Part shown: in pieces, positions 1-4,600 of the stretch
How positions within the stretch are numbered: position 1 is the stretch's first letter
How the letters are laid out: every line of letters starts with the position of its first letter
NCBI GenBank assembly: GCA_902525995.1
Contig: CABZJG010000132.1
Location: forward strand, 1-5,303
Origin: Paracoccaceae bacterium
Lineage (GTDB): Bacteria > Pseudomonadota > Alphaproteobacteria > Rhodobacterales > Rhodobacteraceae
Direction: 5' to 3'
DNA length: 5,303 nucleotides
Translations under genes and position numbers: made by a program
The notes under the pieces: model-generated
Database searches by the model: none
What the model saw: the letters and a program-made list of their open reading frames with translations, nothing else
What the model was told of the DNA's origin: nothing

Positions 1-1170
1 GCCCGAATGAGCGCACCGGCTGCACGCGGGCATGCCGTATGGCATTGGCCACTTACAGCCATCGGCGGCACCAAAGGTGATGCGGCGCCCGTGGTTTTGG
101 CTTTGGGGCTTGGGCTTTCGGTCTTGGCGGCGTTGGGCCAGATTGACGGGAACTTAAGATCCGCGATTGTTCGGGATTTGCCGCAAGTGGCACCCTCCTA
201 TTTTTTTGTGGATATTCAGAAATCCCAAATGCCTGAGTTTCGCGAAATTCTGACAAAAGATGCGGCCGTAACTCAGGTTGACGAAGCCCCGATGCTGCGG
301 GGCATAATTACAAGGATTAATGGCGAAAATGCCCAGAGTGTTGCGGGTGATCACTGGGGGCTTCAAGGCGATAGAGGCGTTACCTATTCTGACACACCGA
401 GAGATCGCACCGAAATAACAGAAGGGTCATGGTGGCCAGAGGGCTATAATGGGCCGCCGCAAATAAGTTTCTCTGCCGAAGCCGGCGCGGAAATGGGCCT
501 GTCGCTGGGCGATGAGATGACGGTGAATATCATGGGCCGAGGTATCACCGGCACCATTACGAGCTTTAGAACTGTTGATTTTTCCACGGCTGGTATTGGA
601 TTTGTACTTGCGATGAACCCCTCTGCATTGGCCGCTGCGCCGCATTCCTTTATCGCGACAGTCTATGCAGACAGCACCTCTGAAGCCCGGATTTTACGCA
701 GCCTTGCATCTGCGTTTCCAAACATTACCGCAATCCCGGTTCGCGATGTGATCGGTCGGGTGGTGGTGCTGCTTGGGTCCATTGCCGCCGCAACCTCTTA
801 TGGCGCTGCAGCCGCTCTGGTAACGGGATTTTTGGTATTGATCGGCGCGGCCTCTTCAGGGGCAGGAGCGCGCCGTTATGAGGCGGCTATTTTGAAAACC
901 CTTGGGGCCAGCCGCCGTAGCATTCTGATGAGTTTTGCCTTGCGGGCCATGATACTAGGGGCAGCCGCTGGGCTCGTTGCGCTTGGCGTTGGCGCTGCAG
1001 GCGGTTGGGCGGTTTGCACTTATGTGCTCGACACAGAGTTTGGCGTGATCTGGCCAAACGCGCTGATGATCATTGGCCTAGGGATCTTGGCCAATATTCT
1101 GGCAGAGCTTGCCTTTGCGCTCAACGCATTAAATGCGGCCCCAGCCCAGGTTTTGCAAAACTTGGACTAG
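1..1170 (+). CDS. FtsX/YbbP-type ABC transporter permease, C-terminal half (5' end outside window)
   Basis: The frame is open from base 1, with two codons before the first ATG at 7. The protein begins in what should be the middle of a YbbP-like permease (the family is about 800-850 aa), so the true start lies upstream and the ATG at 7 is probably internal. Counting from that ATG, there is a membrane segment at about residues 27-46 and then a periplasmic MacB-like core to about 245. Three more hydrophobic segments follow at about 250-282, 308-338 and 352-374. Between the first two lies the FtsX-superfamily signature RRYEAAILKTLGASRRSIL. The end, AAPAQVLQNLD, matches the usual tail of the family. 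Such permeases pair with a LolD/YbbA-like ATPase, usually encoded just upstream, and are thought to move lipids or lipoproteins or to act on the envelope. The substrate cannot be read here. The gene converges with the next one, with a 51-bp gap. The family call is firm; the exact role is not. Confidence 0.5.
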   Translation, partial: ARMSAPAARGHAVWHWPLTAIGGTKGDAAPVVLALGLGLSVLAALGQIDGNLRSAIVRDLPQVAPSYFFVDIQKSQMPEFREILTKDAAVTQVDEAPMLRGIITRINGENAQSVAGDHWGLQGDRGVTYSDTPRDRTEITEGSWWPEGYNGPPQISFSAEAGAEMGLSLGDEMTVNIMGRGITGTITSFRTVDFSTAGIGFVLAMNPSALAAAPHSFIATVYADSTSEARILRSLASAFPNITAIPVRDVIGRVVVLLGSIAAATSYGAAAALVTGFLVLIGAASSGAGARRYEAAILKTLGASRRSILMSFALRAMILGAAAGLVALGVGAAGGWAVCTYVLDTEFGVIWPNALMIIGLGILANILAELAFALNALNAAPAQVLQNLD

Positions 1171-1221
1171 GCATTGAATTTGATCACAACTTAACCTTGT
1201 CAGATTTTATACAGAGACGGA

Positions 1222-1704
1222 TTAGTGAAGTTGGGCGGACGTTCTTGGAGACCGGGCGTGCACATGAGTTCTGGTAAGCGACATCTGCTTAACAGTTTGG
1301 CCAACTTGCGCTGCCAAAAGAGCGATATTCTCGGCCTGAGCCGCGCCTATGAGCAACGTGGCAATTAAAGAGGCCTCGCGAAGATCCCCCGAACTGGCGG
1401 TAGCAACCAAGTGTACAAAAATCTGCTCATCTGCGCCAATGCATGAACATTCCACATCATGGAGCAATAAAGGCCGGTGGGCATAAATGGATATTGAGTT
1501 TAACAGGCATTCAAAAGTTTCAAATTCCTGAGCTGCACGCTCGGATGAAAATCGGCTTGAAAATGCCTCATAAACGTCGGCGCGGCCACTTAATCCACTG
1601 CACCACAGGCGTAGACTAATGATCAACTCCGCCTCCCACACGTCGACATTTCTTAAAACACCAACCGCAACTCCGCCTTGATGGTTTGTGCGAGGCATTT
1701 TCAT
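1222..1704 (-). CDS. Conserved hypothetical protein encoded directly after hemP, C-x-C motif (160 aa)
   Basis: This is the third gene of the hemP operon. Its ATG at 1704 overlaps the hemP TGA in an ATGA, with no clear Shine-Dalgarno of its own, which points to translational coupling. A second in-frame ATG lies at 1698 (Met3). The protein has no signal peptide and no convincing membrane segment. It looks like a small helical cytoplasmic protein with a strongly patterned centre: R77-P78 and H82, then C86-x-C88-x-GADE, then an alanine/leucine-rich helix ending near residue 141. Two more cysteines are at 35 and 66. From memory, similar proteins with RRPL, C-x-C-x-GADE and an alanine/leucine helix occur beside hemP in Rhodobacteraceae, but I could not check this and know no function. 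The cysteines and the HemP neighbour make metal or haem binding a reasonable guess only. The basic tail from about 144 looks poorly structured. I see no T-run terminator after the stop. Confidence 0.5.
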   Translation of the reverse strand: MKMPRTNHQGGVAVGVLRNVDVWEAELIISLRLWCSGLSGRADVYEAFSSRFSSERAAQEFETFECLLNSISIYAHRPLLLHDVECSCIGADEQIFVHLVATASSGDLREASLIATLLIGAAQAENIALLAAQVGQTVKQMSLTRTHVHARSPRTSAQLH

Positions 1705-1886
1705 TTGGTCAAAATCAGTTTGCCAGCGCGTGTGATACGCAAAAAGTAAAGCTGATCATCCAACACAAGTCGGCCCAAAATTCCGTTACCAAGAAGCTTA
1801 CGCGCGTCATAGGTGGGCAGCTCATTGGCCACCGGTGATGGTTTTGGCATGTCATTTGATTGAATTATTGCGTTCATTACGGTCAT
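1701..1886 (-). CDS. hemP: Haemin uptake protein HemP (61 aa)
   Basis: HemP-family proteins are about 50-70 aa long and accompany haem-uptake genes. In Bradyrhizobium the homologue HmuP acts with Irr to activate the haem-receptor gene, so a regulatory role is as likely as a transport role. The family signature is plain: YDARKLLG at residues 26-33, then the core LVLDDQLYFLRITRAGKLILTK at 40-61, which ends the protein exactly as in the family. The first ~24 residues are variable and probably disordered. The ATG at 1886 overlaps the TGA of the upstream small ORF (ATGA), and GAGAG lies about 6 bases before it. Met4 (1877) is a weaker alternative start. The gene's own TGA overlaps the next ATG in the same way. 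No receptor, TonB or haem ABC gene is visible in the window. The identification is firm; the mechanism is by family analogy only. Confidence 0.5.
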   Translation of the reverse strand: MTVMNAIIQSNDMPKPSPVANELPTYDARKLLGNGILGRLVLDDQLYFLRITRAGKLILTK

Positions 1887-2044
1887 GGCATTCTCTCACT
1901 GCGGTTAATTAAGTCTTCAATACTTTCCAAATTCTGATCACCTGGACGGTTTTCCCAAAACACTTGTTGCAAAAGCTCAATAAAACCCTGCCGCAGGGTT
2001 TGGTGTGACCTTTCACTATCTTGATCGTCTGGTGTGTCGTCCAT
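1883..2044 (-). CDS. Small protein of unknown function, first gene of the hemP operon (53 aa)
   Basis: I do not recognise this protein. It starts MDDTPDDQDSER and ends LINRSERMP. The first 15 residues are acidic and polar, followed by one amphipathic helix around TLRQGFIELLQQVFWEN and a second acidic helix near the C-terminus. There are no cysteines, no signal peptide and no membrane segment. The case for a real gene is context: its TGA shares bases with the hemP ATG (ATGA), the same junction used between hemP and the following gene, and codons look ordinary for the neighbourhood. The Shine-Dalgarno is weak (GGA about 8 bases before the ATG). A TTG four codons earlier (2056) could be the start, with a stop just before it. 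If it is not a protein, it would be a leader ORF feeding ribosomes into hemP. Confidence 0.5.
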   Translation of the reverse strand: MDDTPDDQDSERSHQTLRQGFIELLQQVFWENRPGDQNLESIEDLINRSERMP

Positions 2045-2117
2045 ACCGGTGTCCAAGGGTTACTGAATTTCACAAAGCCACTCTATTTGGATGGGTTAGT
2101 CGGCTTCATGTCTTAAG

Positions 2118-2146
2118 TTGACAAAAATACTAAGAATTGTCAATTC
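2118..2146. promoter_or_regulatory. Overlapping palindromes in the hemP operon upstream region; candidate operator/-35
   Basis: Two symmetric elements share bases here. TTGACAA (2118-2124) and TTGTCAA (2137-2143) form a perfect inverted repeat with a 12-base spacer. GAATTG-T-CAATTC (2134-2146) is a perfect 13-bp interrupted palindrome. Read on the minus strand, the second contains TTGACA (2143-2138), a consensus -35, but the matching -10 position is poor (around CAACTT), so the promoter itself is uncertain. It lies about 95 bp before the first start codon of the operon. HemP operons in alphaproteobacteria are commonly controlled by iron regulators such as Irr, RirA or Fur/Mur. I cannot match either palindrome confidently to their known sites. 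Confidence 0.5.
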
Positions 2147-2172
2147 AAAAAATTTGCTCTTTGTTTGTAAGC

Positions 2173-2201
2173 GTTAAAGCCTTGCCAAATAGGGCTTTGA
2201 C
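2173..2201 (+). other. Isolated 12-bp hairpin without T-tract
   Basis: GTTAAAGCCTTG (2173-2184) can pair over all 12 positions with TAGGGCTTTGAC (2190-2201), closing a CCAAA loop. Three pairs are G-U, and on the minus strand these become A-C mismatches, so the fold favours a plus-strand RNA. No T-run follows on either strand, so it is not an intrinsic terminator. It lies between the hemP operon and the lipoprotein gene, upstream of the best -10 candidate for the latter. It may belong to a longer leader, to an sRNA, or be chance. Confidence 0.5.
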
Positions 2202-2240
2202 AAACGGCGCTTGGTGATCAGTTCTTTTCATAAGGGCTTC

Positions 2241-2246
2241 TATATT
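2241..2246 (+). promoter_or_regulatory. Candidate -10 element for the 40-aa lipoprotein gene
   Basis: TATATT is the best -10-like hexamer upstream of the lipoprotein gene. The 16-18-bp-upstream positions give no good -35 (around TCAGTT). A consensus TTGACA at 2197-2202 lies further up but has only AGTTCT at 17 bp. If TATATT is used, the transcript starts near 2253 and the leader is about 140 nt, enough to hold the nested stems at 2273-2357. CAGTTCTT occurs at 2219-2226, in the would-be -35 area, and again at 2351-2358 in the leader. Confidence 0.5.
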
Positions 2247-2272
2247 GGCTAGTCCTGCGGCTCTAAATCCTC

Positions 2273-2380
2273 AGAACTGTACGAAAGCAGTAAACCGCTA
2301 TCTTTTCGCTTGATTGTCGATCACGGTTTACAGTATCCAATAGGAGTGCACAGTTCTTAATAGAATTCACATTATGTGAA
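2273..2380 (+). promoter_or_regulatory. Structured 5' leader of the small lipoprotein gene: nested stems plus hairpin abutting the SD
   Basis: Outer stem AGAACTGT (2273-2280) pairs with ACAGTTCT (2350-2357). Inner stem GTAAACCG (2290-2297) pairs with CGGTTTAC (2324-2331). Inside the latter, TGAT/ATCA (2311-2314, 2320-2323) closes a 5-base loop and stacks directly on the inner stem. Downstream, TTCACA-TTA-TGTGAA (2366-2380) makes a 6-bp hairpin whose last base touches the Shine-Dalgarno (2381-2386). This is a compact folded leader by sequence symmetry alone. It matches no riboswitch or ribosomal leader I know. It could set mRNA stability or translation of the lipoprotein, or be a processed sRNA. 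The 15-bp palindrome could also be a protein site in DNA. Confidence 0.5.
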
Positions 2381-2393
2381 GAGGAGAAAAATT

Positions 2394-2516
2394 ATGAAAA
2401 AACTGGTTGTAATCTGCCTGGCTCTGTTTGGTACTCTATTCGTTGCTGGCTGCGAAACTGCTGAGCCAATGGCAACGACAGTTGTTGCAGAAGCGCCATC
2501 AAGCGGCAAGCTCTAA
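2394..2516 (+). CDS. Very small lipoprotein (40 aa; about 21-residue mature form)
   Basis: The protein starts MKKLVVICLALFGTLFVAGC and ends APSSGKL. It has a classic lipoprotein signal: two lysines, a hydrophobic core at residues 4-18, and a lipobox V-A-G-C with the lipidated cysteine at 20. Cleavage by signal peptidase II would leave only 21 residues (ETAEPMATTVV and onward), rich in Ala, Glu, Ser and Thr, with no fold of its own. Residue 21 is Glu, so nothing suggests inner-membrane retention. The start is fixed by a strong GAGGAG 7 bases upstream. The gene stands alone, with a structured leader before it and an intrinsic terminator about 25 bases after its stop. It is therefore a dedicated transcript unit. 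It recalls entericidin-type or other tiny envelope lipoproteins in size only, since the sequence does not match those I know. The function is unknown. Confidence 0.5.
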   Translation: MKKLVVICLALFGTLFVAGCETAEPMATTVVAEAPSSGKL

Positions 2517-2539
2517 GAAGCTTTATCTACAAGTTAATT

Positions 2540-2578
2540 AAGGCGAAAGGACAGCTTATCTGCCATTTCGCCTTTTTT
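2540..2578 (+). terminator. Intrinsic terminator of the lipoprotein gene
   Basis: AAGGCGAAA (2540-2548) pairs perfectly with TTTCGCCTT (2566-2574). The stem continues through two mismatches into CAG/CTG around a CTTAT loop, and T6 follows (2573-2578). It lies 23 bases past the TAA. On the minus strand the same stem is followed only by AATTAACTT, so it would act weakly, if at all, on transcripts from the mscS side. Confidence 0.5.
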
Positions 2579-2662
2579 ATATCTAACAGATCATTTTGCA
2601 TAAACCGCCTGAAGCCGGTCAGAAATATCACTTTCGACGGTAGGTGGAATGATCCACTGGGC

Positions 2663-3484
2663 TCAATCTTTTGATGTTAGGATTGTGGTTGTCGGGAACG
2701 GAATTTCAATTCCCTCTGCATCAAAGGTTTCTTTGACCTGCCGCGTTAGATCAAACTTTAGACTTAGATAATCTGACGCGTCACACCACACCCGAACCAG
2801 AAAATCCACTGAACTTTGATTGAGTGCGCTCACGCTAACCAAAGGCGCCGGATCTTTGTGCGCACGGCCCTCTGCAGCGACTATTTTTTCTAACGCGGCC
2901 TGCACCTTTGCCAAATCGCTGGCATAGGCAACGCCAAAGGTCAAATCGAGGCGGCGCTTATCATAAACAGAATAATTGGTTATTGGTGATCCCCAAACTT
3001 GGCTGTTAGGAATGATCAATTGAAGATTGTCCAAAGATGCCAATTCAGTGGTAAATATGGATATTTCGCGCACTGTACCAGATTGGCCGGACACTGATAC
3101 AAAGTCGCCACGCTTGAACGGGCGGAATATTACAAGCATAATACCAGCCGCAAAGTTTGAAAGCGTGCCCTGCAACGCCAAACCAACGGCCAATCCTGCA
3201 GCACCTAAAAGCGCAACAATCGAAGTGGTCTGAACACCAAAGCTGTTTAGCACAAAAGTAGCGCCCACCACGAGCACTACAATTTGGGCAAATTTACTTA
3301 GAAAAACGAAGAGCGTGTCATCAAGTTGGCTATATTTAAATCCCAAACGGGCAATCCATAATTTTGCCATCCGCGAAACAAACAGCGTAAAGCCAAGGAC
3401 AACGATTGCTGCTAACAAATTCAACGAAAAATCAATCAATGGCTGCATGGAAAATAGATCTTGCCAAGATGTTACTTCTATCAT
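2663..3484 (-). CDS. mscS: MscS-family small-conductance mechanosensitive channel (273 aa)
   Basis: This is an inner-membrane channel that opens under membrane tension on hypo-osmotic shock and releases small solutes. Its length (273 aa) is close to E. coli MscS (286 aa). TM1 is at about residues 19-38 and TM2 at about 60-80. The pore helix TM3 spans about 87-120 and carries the family's Gly/Ala-packed signature GAAGLAVGLALQGTLSNFAAG, followed by FRPFKRGDFV. Next come the beta domain with IIPNSQVWGSPITNYS (157-172) and the C-terminal alpha/beta domain ending in the conserved IEIPFP (259-264). The start is supported by GGAG 7 bases before the ATG and by a TATAAT at 3507-3502. The gene is monocistronic, with terminators on both sides. 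The frame stays open for 23 codons after the TGA, but the protein already ends where the family does. The identification is firm; whether it is the main channel of the cell is unknown. Confidence 0.5.
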   Translation of the reverse strand: MIEVTSWQDLFSMQPLIDFSLNLLAAIVVLGFTLFVSRMAKLWIARLGFKYSQLDDTLFVFLSKFAQIVVLVVGATFVLNSFGVQTTSIVALLGAAGLAVGLALQGTLSNFAAGIMLVIFRPFKRGDFVSVSGQSGTVREISIFTTELASLDNLQLIIPNSQVWGSPITNYSVYDKRRLDLTFGVAYASDLAKVQAALEKIVAAEGRAHKDPAPLVSVSALNQSSVDFLVRVWCDASDYLSLKFDLTRQVKETFDAEGIEIPFPTTTILTSKD

Positions 3485-3501
3485 CTGTTACTCCGAAAAC
3501 G

Positions 3502-3547
3502 ATTATAGTATGAAACTAAACCAGTTAAGGTGACCGCACAACTGGTT
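3502..3547 (-). promoter_or_regulatory. mscS promoter with perfect inverted repeat over the -35 area
   Basis: On the minus strand a consensus -10 TATAAT (3507-3502) lies 17 bases before the mscS ATG, giving a leader of only about 11 nt that carries the GGAG (3494-3491). The -35 position at 17-18 bp is poor (CCTTAA/ACCTTA). That same area carries AACCAGTT (3519-3526) and AACTGGTT (3540-3547), a perfect 8-bp inverted repeat whose half-sites are centred 21 bp (two helical turns) apart. A weak -35 under a symmetric site is typical of promoters run by a dimeric regulator. Which regulator cannot be told from sequence. Confidence 0.5.
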
Positions 3548-3548
3548 C

Positions 3549-3589
3549 AAAAAACCTTTATCCTGAAAGGCCTTTCACTTGGGTTTTTT
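3549..3589. terminator. Symmetrical intrinsic terminator after the methyltransferase gene
   Basis: AAAAAACC (3549-3556) pairs with GGTTTTTT (3582-3589), and TGAAAGGCCTTTCA (3564-3577) is a perfect 14-bp palindrome between them. Read on the minus strand it ends in GG plus T6, terminating the methyltransferase transcript before the mscS promoter. It would also work on the plus strand. The second in-frame stop of the methyltransferase frame (TGA, 3577-3575) lies in the palindrome. Confidence 0.5.
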
Positions 3590-3631
3590 GCAAATCAGGA
3601 AAAGCGACGTAAATCTTCCGTTCGGCTTCTA
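3575..3631 (-). pseudogene. Detached C-terminal tail of the methyltransferase (after the TAG)
   Basis: The stretch runs from the TAG (3631-3629) through 17 sense codons (KPNGRFTSLFLICKKPK) to a TGA (3577-3575) in the same frame as the gene above. The hydrophobic TSLFLIC followed by KKPK has the form of the last beta strand and basic tail of this methyltransferase family. It retains no start or SD of its own, so it is translated only if the TAG is read through or is not present in the organism. Confidence 0.5.
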
Positions 3632-4189
3632 GTCTTCGACAATTTGAAACCCTGCGTCTTGCATCATGGTGCGCAGACCATCCTCGCTAAAAAATGCCAT
3701 ATGCGGAAATTTCCCGATCATCTGACCAAAAGGGGCTATCAAGCGCAGTGGCCAAATTCCGGAGAGGCAGGCGGTAGAGCTCACAAAGGTTCCGCCGTGT
3801 CTTAGTGCACTATAGGCTTTGCGGATGGTTGCGGCCGGATCATTGAGTAAATGCAACACAGAATGGGCTTGAACCATCCCGAAACTTTCTGGCTTAATTG
3901 GCATTGTTTCAAAATCGGCCGTCTCAAATTTAATTTGATCAGCGCCCTCTTTTTGTCGCGCAATACGGATCATCTCGCGTGAGATATCGACCGCATGATA
4001 GCTGGCCACATAGGGAGCATGCAAAAGCGCAGTGGTGCCCGTTCCACACGCAATTTCCAAAACGTTCATGCCAGGTTCAAAATACGCGCGCGTTTTGGCC
4101 AGCTTATATTCGTAGCTTTCCATATCCTTAATTGGATCCTGAGCATATTTTTCCGCAGCCTCATTCCAAAAATTAATAGAATCCTTCAT
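3629..4189 (-). CDS. Class I SAM-dependent methyltransferase, C-terminally cut by an in-frame TAG (186 aa)
   Basis: This is a small-molecule-type class I (Rossmann) methyltransferase. The start at 4189 is set by AGGAG 7-8 bases upstream and by the family-like N-terminus MKDSINFWNEAAEKYAQDPI. The frame is open a further 54 codons upstream (to 4351), but that part lacks an SD and does not look like the family. Motif I is VLEIACGTG (43-51), the acidic residue binding the SAM ribose is D68 (HAVDIS), and D92 (TADFE) is the motif III acid. HGGTFVSS (131-138) is the post-motif strand. The substrate is unknown. The end is abnormal: after GFQIVED comes TAG, then in frame KPNGRFTSLFLICKKPK and TGA. Family members typically have a Trp just there, followed by a strand like FLVARK, so the intact gene would be 204 aa (3575-4189). 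Without the last beta strand the fold may be unstable. A single-base TGG-to-TAG change explains it; readthrough or a sequencing error are alternatives. Confidence 0.5.
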   Translation of the reverse strand: MKDSINFWNEAAEKYAQDPIKDMESYEYKLAKTRAYFEPGMNVLEIACGTGTTALLHAPYVASYHAVDISREMIRIARQKEGADQIKFETADFETMPIKPESFGMVQAHSVLHLLNDPAATIRKAYSALRHGGTFVSSTACLSGIWPLRLIAPFGQMIGKFPHMAFFSEDGLRTMMQDAGFQIVED

Positions 4190-4478
4190 CCAAATCTCCT
4201 GTAAAATATCACCGAGCAATAATTGCCGCGCACTGTTCTGCCAACCCTGAAAAACAAGGTCGCTCAGACGTTCAATATTTGAAAACCAAGATTGCACCGA
4301 TATTTTCGCGGCAGCCCCAAAGCGCTTGAAAATCAAATTTGAATGGACCAAATCACCTACGGTAATGTTGAATACATCAGTAACAACATATATCTATTTT
4401 AAGTGTTGAACGACTCAAGCCGATTAGCAGACACCCCCAATATTCGGGTTTATCGCGAGCAAGATTGTGAACTTTAGG
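4190..4478. other. Intergenic stretch between the methyltransferase and the small ORF
   Basis: There is no convincing gene in these ~290 bases. The near half (4190-4351) is open in the methyltransferase frame (54 codons) but has no start signal. The far half is AT-rich. A possible plus-strand promoter is TTGAAT (4368-4373), 17 bp, TATCTA (4391-4396), a weak match. ATGTTG (4365-4370) and CAACAT (4384-4389) form a 6-bp inverted repeat over its -35 and spacer. No clear -10/-35 pair was found for the methyltransferase gene. Confidence 0.5.
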
Positions 4479-4598
4479 ATGAAATGTGAAAAAGCCTCGG
4501 CAACTGCTTTAGCCAATGAAGGACAAAGTCCGCAGGAGCCTGATCAGAGCAAACCTAAAGGATCACATTATCAATCGGTTTTCGATTTTCAGGAGTAA
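4479..4598 (+). CDS. Possible 39-aa small ORF just upstream of the exported protein gene
   Basis: I do not recognise it. It reads MKCEKASATALANEGQSPQE and ends GSHYQSVFDFQE: hydrophilic, with no signal peptide or membrane segment and one cysteine (residue 3). Its TAA ends 2 bases before the next gene's ATG, and the next gene's AGGAG lies in its last codons, which is the spacing of an operon. The frame is open back to 4428, so GTG at 4467 is an alternative start. No good SD is seen for either start. The aromatic, ordered-looking C-terminus argues for a real protein; the missing SD and short length argue against. It could also simply be leader sequence. Confidence 0.5.
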   Translation: MKCEKASATALANEGQSPQEPDQSKPKGSHYQSVFDFQE

Positions 4599-4600
4599 AG

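Noticed and set aside
1005..1277. Plus-strand frame of 90 codons across the end of the permease gene
   Set aside because: It is out of frame with the permease, with a composition typical of a shifted coding sequence, and it runs into the convergent gene.
2197..2225. TTGACA at 2197-2202 as promoter of the lipoprotein gene
   Set aside because: The -35 is perfect, but at 16-18 bp there is no acceptable -10 (AGTTCT), and the TTGACA is part of the 12-bp hairpin.
2644..2657. GTGGA-ATGA-TCCAC hairpin just after mscS as its terminator
   Set aside because: It has only 5 bp and no T-tract on the minus strand.
3530..3805. Plus-strand frame of 91 codons opposite the methyltransferase
   Set aside because: It crosses the terminator and is antisense to the conserved methyltransferase.
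4190..4351. 54-codon N-terminal extension of the methyltransferase to an ATG at 4351
   Set aside because: The start at 4189 has a strong AGGAG and a family-like N-terminus. The extension has no SD and does not resemble a methyltransferase domain.
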